Assembly: GCA_947496235.1 (NCBI GenBank)
Contig: CANMCE010000022.1
Location: 1-47,436 of the forward strand
Origin: an uncultured Glaciecola sp.
GTDB taxonomy: Bacteria > Pseudomonadota > Gammaproteobacteria > Enterobacterales > Alteromonadaceae
Length of the DNA stretch: 47,436 bases
Direction: 5' to 3'
The translations under genes and the position numbers were made by a program. The notes under the pieces were generated by a model. The model had not been told where the DNA came from, made no database searches, and was given only the letters and a program-made list of their open reading frames with translations. Each line of letters starts with the position of its first letter. The stretch's first letter is position 1. Positions 34,490 through 43,502 of this stretch are shown here, in pieces.

Positions 34490-34527
34490 TTTCTTAAAAT
34501 AAGAAAACCAGCTCCCGCTGGCTTTCT
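34490..34527 (-). terminator. leftward rho-independent terminator
   Basis: Read on the minus strand: GCCAGC, loop GGGA, GCTGG, then TTTTCTTATTTT. It lies downstream of the 64-codon minus-strand frame at 34605-34799 and upstream of the nuclease gene, which supports that small frame being transcribed. Confidence 0.65.
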
Positions 34528-34604
34528 TTGCTTGACTTAGGTTGCCCCCGAACTAAATCCGATCAATAAGCTAGAGTGGTTGGAAATCAATTTCTCTACC
34601 TCCT

Positions 34605-34799
34605 TTAACTCCGCCCCCTTTGATTTTTAACCTCTACACTATATCCTTTTTGAGTTAACCACGATTCAATTTTTGAAACAAAGTCAGGCTCATTTGAATA
34701 TACGTAAATCTCTCCAGCAATAAATACTTTAATGCTATGTATAGAGAATACTAACGTGCCTTCTTCATAAATGTAGTAAAAAAAGCTCTCACTTGGCAA
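34605..34799 (-). CDS. possible small protein (64 aa)
   Basis: TTG start, no clear ribosome-binding site, and the frame is open further upstream without an ATG. The translation looks protein-like, with alternating strands and a helix (VSKIESWLTQKGYSVEVK) in a beta-alpha pattern, and a terminator follows 80 nt downstream. It may be the 3' remnant of a longer gene. Confidence 0.35.
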   Translation of the reverse strand: MPSESFFYYIYEEGTLVFSIHSIKVFIAGEIYVYSNEPDFVSKIESWLTQKGYSVEVKNQRGRS

Positions 34800-34842
34800 G
34801 GAAGAGTTTAATAGTCCCTTTTTAAGGCTATAGTTTAAAGAA

Positions 34843-35268
34843 ATGTTAGAAACAAAATCACTTCGTGATCTAGAAATTTTAAATTCTGAAATAGACTACA
34901 ATGAAAAGTTGTTTCTAATTGAAGAGACCCTCAAAAACTTTGAGAATGATTTTATTAGGACATTTGGTAATAAGTTCTTTCAAGAATATCAAGAATTCGA
35001 AATGGCGAAGGCTACAGAGCTTCACAACAAACGTACTTATTCAAAAATGAATCAATTCTTTTCGAATTATTCGAACTTGTCGGATGCGCAGAAAAAAGAT
35101 ATTGAGCGGATTTATCAATCAATTTCGCAACCAACTTCAATCAAAACAATTGGCGTGCATGGGACACGTTTAGAGTCTTTTAGGCACAATGTAATATTCA
35201 ATGAATGGTATATAAAAGAACTATCGAGAGTAACCGAAGCAGCGAGAGTAATTGTGAATAGCGGTTAA
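34843..35268 (+). CDS. hypothetical helical protein (141 aa)
   Basis: No family recognised. All-helical and strongly charged; residues 1-50 and 60-100 have heptad-like hydrophobics suggesting a coiled-coil hairpin. No signal peptide or membrane segment. The ATG is preceded by AAAGAA. It stands alone between the leftward 64-codon frame and the convergent PEP-CTERM-like gene. A weak hairpin with TTTTTT follows the stop (35265-35297), and an inverted repeat GAGCGAG/CTCGCTC lies at 35392-35433. Confidence 0.55.
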   Translation: MLETKSLRDLEILNSEIDYNEKLFLIEETLKNFENDFIRTFGNKFFQEYQEFEMAKATELHNKRTYSKMNQFFSNYSNLSDAQKKDIERIYQSISQPTSIKTIGVHGTRLESFRHNVIFNEWYIKELSRVTEAARVIVNSG

Positions 35269-35449
35269 TCAGTGACTGTAACTAGCATTTTTTACAACAG
35301 CCATGTGGTGATATCTTGAACCCCCATCTCTAGCATAAGCGGCATTCTGCACCAGAAATAATACTGAGCCACTACAGCTATTATTATAATAGAGCGAGCA
35401 CATCTAAACTACGACTTATTAGGTGTCTCGCTCAGGAGCTTTGCAAAAT

Positions 35450-36322
35450 TTAGCTATTTAGCGTTTTATGTCTTCGATATCCCATTCCAAGCAAGCCCAA
35501 ACATACTAGCCCAAGCATCGCTGGAGCCGAAGCTTCAACATTTGCGGTTTCAATTGAATATGCACTCAATGTACTTCCCGACCCATTTTTCCAATCGTAA
35601 AAATATAAGGTGTCGTTTGCGTAGGTTATGCCTGAAGATAAACCATCTAACCCGAAGTCGAAATTAGCTAATTCGAGTCCTGTGGTAATATCGAACTGTC
35701 TAATAAGGGCATTCGCTGTATAGTCGATAGTCCAAAGTTGATTGCGAGCACTATCTACTGCGATATCACCAATACCGTTGGCTGTGCTAAGTGTTAAAGT
35801 TTGTGTGATTGTATCCGCTGACGATAGGTTTGATATTCTAATCTGGCTTAGCCCACTCCAATTATATGCTCTCGAGTTTTCAGCGCGATATAAAACCCCG
35901 TTTCGCACATCAATGGGATAACCGCCATAAGCTGCGACTTCTGACGATAAATCCGTTCTATAACCCGTTGTTTTATCTATAGTGTGCAAATCTTGATAAC
36001 TAGCATTACCTGTGTAGTCGGATACGTAGTAATTATTAGCGTCACCTGCAACGGAGGTTGTATGGTGTAAATTTATTGCTAGTGAGCCTAAAATTTGGCC
36101 CTGTAGGTCGGTGCGGTAAATCGTTCGTGAAGACTGTTGCGCGAATAACAGTTCATTGGTACTAGTATCGAACCCTAGACCTTGCGGCGCAAAATTACTC
36201 ATTGTGTCTGCGAGTTGATTGGACAACACGTTTGTGTAGTCGAGGGTTAATACCGCTGAATGGCTTACGTTGGCGTATGTTAAGGTCGAAGCCAAAACAA
36301 TAATTGCAGAAAAATACTTCAT
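35450..36322 (-). CDS. exported PEP-CTERM-like beta-propeller protein
   Basis: 290 aa from the ATG at 36322, chosen over a TTG ten codons upstream because AAAGGTAA precedes it and a clean signal peptide follows (MKYFSAIIVLASTLTYANVSHSA). The body has repeated FAQQ/GIGDIAVDSARNQLWTIDY-type strands (residues ~40-260), consistent with a beta-propeller, without metal-binding or catalytic motifs. The C-terminus is VEASAPAMLGLVCLGLLGMGYRRHK: a SAPA/PEP-CTERM-type sorting helix and basic tail. Expected to be cut by an exosortase (not in the window) and released or anchored outside. A sigma-54-type promoter lies upstream, as reported for other PEP-CTERM genes. Confidence 0.75.
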   Translation of the reverse strand: MKYFSAIIVLASTLTYANVSHSAVLTLDYTNVLSNQLADTMSNFAPQGLGFDTSTNELLFAQQSSRTIYRTDLQGQILGSLAINLHHTTSVAGDANNYYVSDYTGNASYQDLHTIDKTTGYRTDLSSEVAAYGGYPIDVRNGVLYRAENSRAYNWSGLSQIRISNLSSADTITQTLTLSTANGIGDIAVDSARNQLWTIDYTANALIRQFDITTGLELANFDFGLDGLSSGITYANDTLYFYDWKNGSGSTLSAYSIETANVEASAPAMLGLVCLGLLGMGYRRHKTLNS

Positions 36323-36384
36323 AAATTTTACCTTTCGATGGTTAAACAACAAGCTAAGCTAATTAACTATTCTACAAGCATTCT

Positions 36385-36400
36385 TGCAGGAAGCGCGCCA
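36385..36400 (-). promoter_or_regulatory. sigma-54-type promoter of the PEP-CTERM-like gene
   Basis: Minus strand TGGCGC-N5-CTGCA, with the GG/GC pairs at the exact -24/-12 spacing of RpoN promoters (consensus TGGCAC-N5-TTGC, two mismatches). Gives a leader of about 50 nt. Confidence 0.55.
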
Positions 36401-36536
36401 CTTTAACTAACCATATAATATATATAAATATTTTTTATAAATAAAATGTACGATATCGGTATCTGTAAAAAATACTGACAACCTCAGAGACGCAAAACAC
36501 CCATTCTAAACGTTACCGATTGTGAAAAACGGCATA

Positions 36537-36563
36537 TACACAATGTCACCGTGACATTGTGTA
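36537..36563. promoter_or_regulatory. 27-bp near-perfect palindrome
   Basis: Arms TACACAATGTCAC and GTGACATTGTGTA (13 bp, perfect) around a single C. About 215 nt upstream of the PEP-CTERM-like gene and ~140 nt beyond its sigma-54-like box, where an enhancer-binding activator would sit. No T-run, so not a terminator. Confidence 0.6.
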
Positions 36564-36596
36564 ACATATTACTCAGGCTACAAAGGACCTCCGAAG

Positions 36597-36672
36597 GGAC
36601 ATACAAATTAAGTGTTTGAATCGAAAGAATCCTAAATGTCTAAAGACTCAAATTGCTGTTACGGCGTTTCAA
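36597..36672 (-). mobile_element. IS6-family terminal fragment E
   Basis: Alignable by eye with the first ~75 bp of copy D. The stop codon of the GTPase gene lies inside it. Confidence 0.5.
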
Positions 36673-38038
36673 GCGAAAATAATGGCGATAAAATATCTTC
36701 TAAGTTATCTACTGGCTTTTGTTTGATTAGCCGTTCACATGCTGTGTTTAAGTCTTTCTGGCTTGATTTCTCCAAGTTCGCTACTTTTTCTTGAAAGTCC
36801 GTCGCGCTAAAATTTAACGCTTGCCGGTTAGCATGATTAAGTTGGGAAATTTGTTTATACAAATGAATAAAACGGCCTATGACGACATAAGGAAAATTTC
36901 GATTTTTAATTGGACCAATACATGCCATGTAACCACCTACTGGCAATCCCTTAATTTTCATATCCACTAACTTGTCGGCGCCAAACCAAGCGCTGCCAGC
37001 ACCAATTAAGCCGCCGCCAACACTACCTAGTAGAAAACTTGAACCACCTACCGCTATATCCAGTGCAGCACCACTAACAGCGCCCGCGCCCGTTGCCGCA
37101 AGAATTAGTTGTTTTTTATTAAGCCCCCATGCAAACCACTGGTCACAATCGAATAAATCAGGAGGTAAATTGAAATGGTCGAGTGATATTTGCGTTTGAT
37201 AATGGGCGTAATTGGTCAGTAGTTTTTGTACTGCCTCTTCTTCTCGTTTTTTCATCCATTGCTTGTACTGCTTTTCTAACATTGGCTTTACCATGTCAGC
37301 CTGTTTCTCAGTTAGTACTTTTTGGCAAACCTGATACTGACATAAGTCATTAATTAATCGCGCTAATATACTCACACTTAAGTCTTGCTGATGCTGGCGT
37401 TTTACCCGCAAGTCTTCAATTATAGGCGTTAATGTTTTTGCCCAGTCGGGATTAAGGTGGGTAAATGTTTGAAGCAGTTCTATATGTTTGGCAAAGTCTG
37501 CTTTCATCGGATTAAACACTCTAACCGATTTAAAATACTGGGCGAGTGCATTATTCCATTCTTCAATATAGTCGCTGTTTTCAATTGGATTTATTAGAGC
37601 CATTGAAGGCTGACCTGTCCAACGCAAAATTTCCATTTCAGCTTCGTATTCAGCGCCGTATGGGCGCGAACCGTCAACAACGTATAGTATGGCCGCGCCA
37701 GCAATTATTGGTTCTAGCAGTGCAACCTCATCAACAAACTGTCGCTGGCACTCAGCATCTTGCAAAAACTTTGCGACAGTTGCCGCACGCTGGTTTGCAC
37801 TTGTGCAATGCTGATTAAGCCAAGCTAAAACTTTTACAGGCCGCTGGAAGCCAGGTGTATCTACAAGCTCATACCTTCCATGCGTAGTCTCAACAGAATA
37901 ATGCTCCGCTCTTTCTGTTGTTCCACTACGACTTGAAATTCTAATACTGTCGTTATGTGAAAGTGTTGATACTATTGAAGACTTCCCTTTATTGGGATGC
38001 CCCACGACCGCAAAGGTTGGCACCGTATTACTCGCCAT
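36659..38038 (-). CDS. DUF3482-type GTPase
   Basis: 459 aa from the ATG at 38038, which overlaps the DUF2868 stop and has GGAG 9 nt upstream; an upstream in-frame start would run into the neighbouring gene. Small-GTPase G1 GHPNKGKSS (13-21), a switch region with SGTTERAEH, G3 DTPGF, and a Rossmann strand ILYVVDGSRP. A glycine-rich hydrophobic stretch (~305-355) suggests membrane association. DUF3482 GTPases are regularly encoded next to DUF2868 membrane proteins, as here; the cellular role is unknown. The last residues and stop fall within an IS6 terminal fragment, so the natural C-terminus may be altered. Confidence 0.85.
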   Translation of the reverse strand: MASNTVPTFAVVGHPNKGKSSIVSTLSHNDSIRISSRSGTTERAEHYSVETTHGRYELVDTPGFQRPVKVLAWLNQHCTSANQRAATVAKFLQDAECQRQFVDEVALLEPIIAGAAILYVVDGSRPYGAEYEAEMEILRWTGQPSMALINPIENSDYIEEWNNALAQYFKSVRVFNPMKADFAKHIELLQTFTHLNPDWAKTLTPIIEDLRVKRQHQQDLSVSILARLINDLCQYQVCQKVLTEKQADMVKPMLEKQYKQWMKKREEEAVQKLLTNYAHYQTQISLDHFNLPPDLFDCDQWFAWGLNKKQLILAATGAGAVSGAALDIAVGGSSFLLGSVGGGLIGAGSAWFGADKLVDMKIKGLPVGGYMACIGPIKNRNFPYVVIGRFIHLYKQISQLNHANRQALNFSATDFQEKVANLEKSSQKDLNTACERLIKQKPVDNLEDILSPLFSLETP

Positions 38039-39152
38039 TGTTGTGTTCTCCAGTCTCGCGCTCTTGATACACACCCCAATCAGACATTTCTGCAGTAAAT
38101 CGTTGCCATTCTTCCAAGTGATTTGGTAAGGCAGGTACTAGCTTGTTGTGCTTGTAATTCACAGGATATAACAAACCTTTGTTATGTTTCATAAAGTCCT
38201 GTAACTCGCCCATTGGCGGCTCCCACGCCTTAACTAATATGATTTGTCTGATATCAAACGCAGCTTCTGTATGATTATTAGTTAATGGACCAACCTCAAG
38301 TATTTGATTAGGGTGTAAAGCAAGCTGGGACACAATATCATCGGGAAGACCTGCCCAATTTATCAGGGCGTACTCTGCGGGCAAGCTACGAGAAATATCC
38401 GATAACTTATGGTTTTCGCTAAATTTATTAACTATGGGTTTTGTTTTAAGGCTAGAGGTGTTTTTGCTCTCGCTATTTGTCAGTTTTTTTACCCACCATT
38501 TAGCAAAAAGTAATAATAGGCCTCTGAGTAAGAACGAGTAAACAACTTGTGTTGCTAACACAAACGCCCACCACTGGCCAAAACTACCAGTATTGGTATA
38601 ACTTGCATTTAATCGTGAATCTTGGGTTAAGCGGAGCAACTCGGCGGTAGGCTGAGCATCCTCCCAAAACCACCAAGGAGAAGCTACTACTTTTAATACA
38701 GGCAAGAGCTGTTCTGCAGTTAAAACCGTACTCCGCCAAACAAAATTGATATCTGTAGCAAGTAACAATAATAAAAACGTAATTAATGATGCTGTTGCGT
38801 ACGCCAGCGCGGCGGCTTGGCTTTGTAGAAAAAACCATTGTTTTTCTACACGAATTTGTCGGATTTTTGCCAAATATGCGCGTTGCGAACTAGACCAAAT
38901 AGGCAGGTCACTTACCAGCCTAGCAAAATTCACCCCTTTGTTTCCTAACAAGGACCCTACAGAAATTAATGCGCCTAACACAGGAATGAATAAATAGACT
39001 AAGAGCAGGTAAAATAGATTAACGCGCCCCTCAGCATCGCCGCTTAACACAGCAATACTCAAAAACAACCCTAGAATACAGCCAAGAATGATAATAGGGA
39101 GCGATAATTTGGTTAGAGTGTTTGGCTGATTAGATAAGACAACTGGTTGCAC
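38028..39152 (-). CDS. DUF2868 inner-membrane protein
   Basis: 374 aa. Four likely membrane helices: LSLPIIILGCILGLFLSIAV (~16-36), a second at ~45-65 (FYLLLVYLFIPVLGALI), a third at ~115-135 (ATASLITFLLLLLA) and a fourth at ~190-215. A long cytoplasmic tail follows (NQPNQILEVGPL-like Rossmann-type region to the end). Belongs with the DUF3482 GTPase gene, which starts inside its 3' end (11-nt overlap); together they presumably form a membrane GTPase complex of unknown role. Confidence 0.8.
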   Translation of the reverse strand: MQPVVLSNQPNTLTKLSLPIIILGCILGLFLSIAVLSGDAEGRVNLFYLLLVYLFIPVLGALISVGSLLGNKGVNFARLVSDLPIWSSSQRAYLAKIRQIRVEKQWFFLQSQAAALAYATASLITFLLLLLATDINFVWRSTVLTAEQLLPVLKVVASPWWFWEDAQPTAELLRLTQDSRLNASYTNTGSFGQWWAFVLATQVVYSFLLRGLLLLFAKWWVKKLTNSESKNTSSLKTKPIVNKFSENHKLSDISRSLPAEYALINWAGLPDDIVSQLALHPNQILEVGPLTNNHTEAAFDIRQIILVKAWEPPMGELQDFMKHNKGLLYPVNYKHNKLVPALPNHLEEWQRFTAEMSDWGVYQERETGEHNNGE

Positions 39153-39367
39153 GAAAAGCCTTGTGTCATGAATGATAATAATATTAAAACTTGAGTGTAC
39201 CTAAAACTCGAGCTTTCATCTATATCATTAGGTCGGAAACACGCGTTGTTAGTATTCATATAGTTTGTTTTTGGAGGCGTTACTGAATAATGAGATAACT
39301 CATGCTCCAAGTGTAATAAGACTTGTCAGACTAACGACTTTCTTGAGCTTTTAGTTTAGTGCATAGT

Positions 39368-39457
39368 TCACCGAATTAAAGGTCCTAGCCTTATACGCTT
39401 CCGTCGTAGCATAAATAAACCAAATGCAGCGCAAAGCCAAATCGTATTAAATTTCAT
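39368..39457 (-). CDS. possible 29-aa membrane microprotein
   Basis: MKFNTIWLCAAFGLFMLRRK then a basic and leucine-rich end. One hydrophobic helix followed by RRKRIR, the shape of a PEP-CTERM-type tail without a body. GGAAGGGG lies 8 nt before the ATG. Could be a genuine small membrane protein or the leftover 3' end of a PEP-CTERM gene. Otherwise 39153-39810 holds no gene. Confidence 0.35.
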   Translation of the reverse strand: MKFNTIWLCAAFGLFMLRRKRIRLGPLIR

Positions 39458-39727
39458 TAGATATCCCCTTCCCTGAAGCTTATTTAGCATGAATGTTAAC
39501 TATAAGACTAATTTAACCTATGGGTAACTTACTGTGGCTGGTTCATTCAAGACTAAATGCACTTTTTTCAAATGGAAGTTTATAAAAAACTGTAAAATTA
39601 TTTTTGTAGTTTTAGGGCAATGAGTTAACCGATAGCGATTATCTTATCACCACAATGGGTGCTATGATTAGCAGTCAAATAACGCTCTTGAGTACAAGAA
39701 TTATTATAGGGCGTGCAAATTAAGTAG

Positions 39728-39786
39728 TTGTTGCGCTCGGAATCTACGATCGGGCAACAATATAAAGTAACTGCGGAGCGCAGTTA
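39728..39786 (+). promoter_or_regulatory. two hairpins in the leader of the cysteine-repeat gene
   Basis: TTGTTGC (39728-39734) pairs with GCAACAA (39754-39760). TAACTGCG and CGCAGTTA (39768-39786) form a perfect 8-bp stem with a GAG loop, 24 nt before the start codon. TATAAAG lies between them. They may be operators or 5'-leader structures. Confidence 0.4.
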
Positions 39787-39810
39787 TCGGTTACTATTTA
39801 AGGATAAATT

Positions 39811-41172
39811 ATGTACCGCTTAATCTCACGAATATTTTGGATAATAATCCTTGGGCTCATGACATCATTGAGCTCTGCTCAAAACTTACCGGTTATAGAA
39901 CAAAGCGAGCAAAACCAATATTGGATTGAGAAAAAGCCGCTTAATTTTAGCTGGCGCGCACTTAATATACGCCTTATGGCAATGGATAATCTTCCTTCGG
40001 GTACTTGTTTTAATGCAAGCTTTATCATTGATAATGTTGGCGCTGTGCAATCTGTAAAGATCTTAAAGATCATTCCTGAGAAATATAAAAACCTCATCAG
40101 CTCACTCGAAAAAGCAAGGGGTTGGAGTAAATACCGCTTCACCCCGGCTCCGCAAAATAGCGCAATGCAGCCTATCCACACCAATTATCTGTATTACAAA
40201 AAAGGCGCCAACCCGTCCCATGCGCAATATATCAGCGATATTGAAACTGCTTGCGCCCTATCACTTAAAGATGTTCTAAGTGCTCAAAATGCCGACGCAC
40301 CTGTTGACCTTGAAGGCATAAAAGCTAAAGGCAAACAGGCTCTACAGGATCATTATTCATCTTATCGATGCGAGAAAGAAAACATTGATTGTGCATGTGC
40401 TCATGAGAAATTTGAAGCCAAATGGAACGCGTTAGGCATAGCAGCCAGCATACAAAACGCGGATATCCCTGCGATTGATAATGCCTGCAGGATTAAAACA
40501 TCAGATGATGACGTCATCGCCAAGATAAAGGCAGACGCCGCTAAAATGCGTATCAATGTATGTGAGAAAACCCCAGCTATGAAGGGCTATGACTGCGCTT
40601 GTTATGAGCAACTTGAAATAGAAAAGAATATAGAGATAAGCAAAATCACTCCCTATGGCATTCAAACAACAAGCCGAATGAGTAACGAAAATCTTAAAGC
40701 GTTAAAAGACATCAACCGCACTTACAATCAGCGCCTAACGCAAGAATGCCAAGTCAGTGCTGACAGCTTAAGCCAAGCAGAGATAATAAAAGAAAGCCAA
40801 GAGATTTTACAAAAATGTGAATTATCCGCCGAATTAAGTAGTGCGTTTGAATGTGGTTGTCTTGCTGAGCGTTTTGAAGAAGAACGGAAAAAATTAGGTA
40901 GAGATTTTGATCAAAGTCACATAATTTCTAAAATAGGTAATTCGAAAGCTTGCATTAATATCGATAAAAACACAGAAAACGTTAAAAAAGGCTGCCTAAA
41001 AGGAAAGATATTTTTCGATTTGAAGGGTGTTAGCTTGGATGAATATTGCGGCTGTGTATCTGAGAATTTCGCTGAACGTCTCACTGCTTATAATGGCTCC
41101 TTCAACTCCAGCACTGAAGCTAGACTAAAGGATCAAGCCTCAGTTCAGTGCAGAAAGTCTCTTATAGAATAA
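39811..41172 (+). CDS. exported TonB-C-like protein with four C-x-C repeats
   Basis: 453 aa. Signal peptide (hydrophobic 6-20, cleavage after SSA). Residues ~48-125 resemble the TonB C-terminal fold: SFIIDNVGAVQSVKIL, then a helix, then YRFTPA. The rest contains four related units, each with a first Cys, a variable spacer, then C-[AG]-C-x3 to a helix start: CEKENIDCACAHEKF, CEKTPAMKGYDCACYEQL, CELSAELSSAFECGC, and CLKGKIFFDLKGVSLDEYCGC. The units are separated by charged helices. Periplasmic; the repeats could form disulphides or bind metal. AAGGAT precedes the ATG. The downstream MFS gene starts 34 nt after the stop. Confidence 0.75.
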   Translation: MYRLISRIFWIIILGLMTSLSSAQNLPVIEQSEQNQYWIEKKPLNFSWRALNIRLMAMDNLPSGTCFNASFIIDNVGAVQSVKILKIIPEKYKNLISSLEKARGWSKYRFTPAPQNSAMQPIHTNYLYYKKGANPSHAQYISDIETACALSLKDVLSAQNADAPVDLEGIKAKGKQALQDHYSSYRCEKENIDCACAHEKFEAKWNALGIAASIQNADIPAIDNACRIKTSDDDVIAKIKADAAKMRINVCEKTPAMKGYDCACYEQLEIEKNIEISKITPYGIQTTSRMSNENLKALKDINRTYNQRLTQECQVSADSLSQAEIIKESQEILQKCELSAELSSAFECGCLAERFEEERKKLGRDFDQSHIISKIGNSKACINIDKNTENVKKGCLKGKIFFDLKGVSLDEYCGCVSENFAERLTAYNGSFNSSTEARLKDQASVQCRKSLIE

Positions 41173-41206
41173 TCATGCGCCAACGACAGAGTTTTGAGGA
41201 ACTGAA

Positions 41207-42427
41207 ATGACTTTACCAGTCAAACTTTTGAGCTTTTCCATTGCCCTTACTTGCATTTTATTATCTTTAAATTTTGGCTTGAGATCATCAATGGGCTTTT
41301 TTATGGCTCCGATTTCAGAAGAATTTGGCTATGGCAGGGAAGTCTTTGCGTTTGCACTGGCGTTGCAAAACTTATGGTGGGGATTATCACAACCCTTTGC
41401 TGGCGCCTTAGCGGATAAATATGGCACGAGCAAAACCGTTATTGCTGGTGCACTGTTATATACTGGAGGCCTTTATATAACCGCAACATCTGATTCCATA
41501 TTTAGCCTAAACCTAGGAGCCGGTTTACTAATGGGAATGGGAATTGCTGCAACAGGTTTTGGTGTTGTTCTACCTGCAATGGCAAAAATGGTTTCACCTG
41601 AAAAGCGCGCTTTTGCATTAGGCTTAGGCAGCGCTGCAGGCTCTGCGGGGCAATTAATATTTGTTCCTATCGCTCAAGATTTTATAGCGGCGTATGGTTG
41701 GAGTAATGCACTGCTGTTATTAGCTGGAGGTGCACTGTCTATGGCATTGATGGCAGGGGTATTTAAAGATAAAGCTGGCATTCAACAAGCGATACAAACC
41801 CAGAGCTCCAAACAAACTGTAAGAGAAGCCCTGAATGAAGCATGTACTTATCCACATTATTGGTTAATCGTGATTGGCTTTTTCGTTTGTGGCTTTCAGC
41901 TAGCCTTTATAACAGTGCATATGCCGGCATTTTTAGGTGACAGGGGCTTTTCTGCAAATATTGCCGTGGCTAGTTTGGCGCTTATCGGCTTGTTTAATAT
42001 TTTTGGTTGTTTAGTGTCTGGATTTTGGTCCGGAAAGTACTCTAAAAAGAATTTATTAACAATAATCTATGCACTCAGAGCTATAGCAATAGCTTTGTTT
42101 ATGCTATTGCCAATGACGGAAACATCGGTAATCTTATTCTCAATCATCACTGGCTTTTTATGGTTAGCAACTGTACCTCCCACTTCTGGGCTAGTAGCGC
42201 AGCTCTTTGGTTTACCTCACATGGGGTTACTATATGGAATAGTTTTCTTAAGTCACCAACTCGGCTCATTTAGTGGTGTTTGGTTGGGAGGTTACCTTTA
42301 CGACTATACGGGATCTTATGACGTTGTTTGGTGGAGTGCTTGTGTAATTGCAATGATTACGGCTGTCATCCATGTATTTATAGACGAAAGGCCTGTAGAG
42401 AGATTACGTTATAGTCCGGCTCGCTAA
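41207..42427 (+). CDS. MFS transporter
   Basis: 406 aa, twelve hydrophobic segments. The signature loop GALADKYGTSKTVIAG between helices 2 and 3 and the PEKRAFALGLGSAAGSAGQ stretch are those of the major facilitator superfamily, closest by eye to the oxalate/formate-antiporter or monocarboxylate type. Inner membrane; substrate unknown. Start supported by GAGGAA 6 nt upstream. Probably co-transcribed with the cysteine-repeat gene. Its stop is 8 nt from the stop of the convergent gene on the other strand. Confidence 0.85.
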   Translation: MTLPVKLLSFSIALTCILLSLNFGLRSSMGFFMAPISEEFGYGREVFAFALALQNLWWGLSQPFAGALADKYGTSKTVIAGALLYTGGLYITATSDSIFSLNLGAGLLMGMGIAATGFGVVLPAMAKMVSPEKRAFALGLGSAAGSAGQLIFVPIAQDFIAAYGWSNALLLLAGGALSMALMAGVFKDKAGIQQAIQTQSSKQTVREALNEACTYPHYWLIVIGFFVCGFQLAFITVHMPAFLGDRGFSANIAVASLALIGLFNIFGCLVSGFWSGKYSKKNLLTIIYALRAIAIALFMLLPMTETSVILFSIITGFLWLATVPPTSGLVAQLFGLPHMGLLYGIVFLSHQLGSFSGVWLGGYLYDYTGSYDVVWWSACVIAMITAVIHVFIDERPVERLRYSPAR

Positions 42428-42435
42428 TTACGACT

Positions 42436-43422
42436 TTAATGAGTAGCAACAAGTTGCGGATATTGCTCGATAATCATGGTGTAAGTCTCTGGTGATTCAT
42501 TTTTTAAGCCTTGCATTGCCTGTAAGTGGCGAGGATTAATTATCGCTCCTTTGGCAATCATCTGTTCAATCGCGCTGGTAATAAAACGCTTATTTTTGTT
42601 TGCGTTAACCAATGCAATAAATAAAGTGTCTACTTGTGAGCGCTCGCCTACATGATTAATATCATCCACTCGTTCTAACAGAAACATGAATGCTTCTTGG
42701 CTGGTCTTTTTCGCTAATACCATGTCGAGTAAGGTAAACTCGCCATAATTGAGTGCCGCAAGATCAAGTCCTAGATTTTCAAGTTGTAATACTCTATCAA
42801 ACTTATGTTTATTGATAAGGGGAAGTAATGAAATCGTTTGAATTTCCGCTCCCATGTTTATTAAGCTCAGTAGCAACTGCTCAGAACCATCTATTTTAAC
42901 AAGTGAGCTAGTCATCATTGTTAGACAGAGCTGCCTTTTTTGGGGGTGATCGTCAAATTTTATTAATGCCTGATAAACCATGTCTTCACAGATATCCCAA
43001 TGCTTAGTTGTAAAACAATACGCAATAGGATCCACTGTTTTCTCGACTTCACGAAGCTCTTTATCAGGTATCGTAGGCACTACCTTGTCCTGAATAAGCC
43101 CGAAGACTATCCTATTTAAATAATTAGCTAGTTGTTTTGATTGCGCTAAGTCAAGGGAAGCGTCGTATACGAATCCTTGTTGAGTATGTTTTGTCATTTC
43201 TTTCACAGAAAGTTGCGCTTTACTGGCTGGTATCGACGGCTCTATAGTGACGTTAATAGTATCTTTTAATGCAGGTTCGACTTCATTAGCGAGATGCTCG
43301 ATAGCATCCGTTGGCAAGACGACATTTTCTTGGGTACTATCTGTAGGTTCACGAACCATAAGCACATAATAAGATGCGCTCAGGCTGATGATGATAAGTC
43401 CCACTATTGTCCATTTAATCAT
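42436..43422 (-). CDS. membrane-anchored ankyrin-like repeat protein (paralog 1)
   Basis: 328 aa. An N-terminal signal anchor (IVGLIIISLSASYYVLMV, residues ~6-23) is followed by a polar linker and a helical C-terminal region with ankyrin-like repeats (MGAEIQTISLLPLI; LENLGLDLAALN; TLLDMVLA). The same order of motifs occurs in the 395-aa protein at 45839-47026 (LGAKISAASILHLI; LENYGM; NVIDAAL), so the two are paralogs. Probably faces the periplasm; partner unknown. Confidence 0.7.
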   Translation of the reverse strand: MIKWTIVGLIIISLSASYYVLMVREPTDSTQENVVLPTDAIEHLANEVEPALKDTINVTIEPSIPASKAQLSVKEMTKHTQQGFVYDASLDLAQSKQLANYLNRIVFGLIQDKVVPTIPDKELREVEKTVDPIAYCFTTKHWDICEDMVYQALIKFDDHPQKRQLCLTMMTSSLVKIDGSEQLLLSLINMGAEIQTISLLPLINKHKFDRVLQLENLGLDLAALNYGEFTLLDMVLAKKTSQEAFMFLLERVDDINHVGERSQVDTLFIALVNANKNKRFITSAIEQMIAKGAIINPRHLQAMQGLKNESPETYTMIIEQYPQLVATH

Positions 43423-43502
43423 TATCTGTGAATTCCAATAAATTGGTTCTTAGCCCTGAAATAAATGACATTACAAAGCCAAGTTGAGGTTAATTTTGAT
43501 CC

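Noticed and set aside
39113-39310. A 65-codon minus-strand frame upstream of the DUF2868 gene
   Set aside because: Overlaps the DUF2868 start in another frame; no family resemblance or ribosome-binding site.
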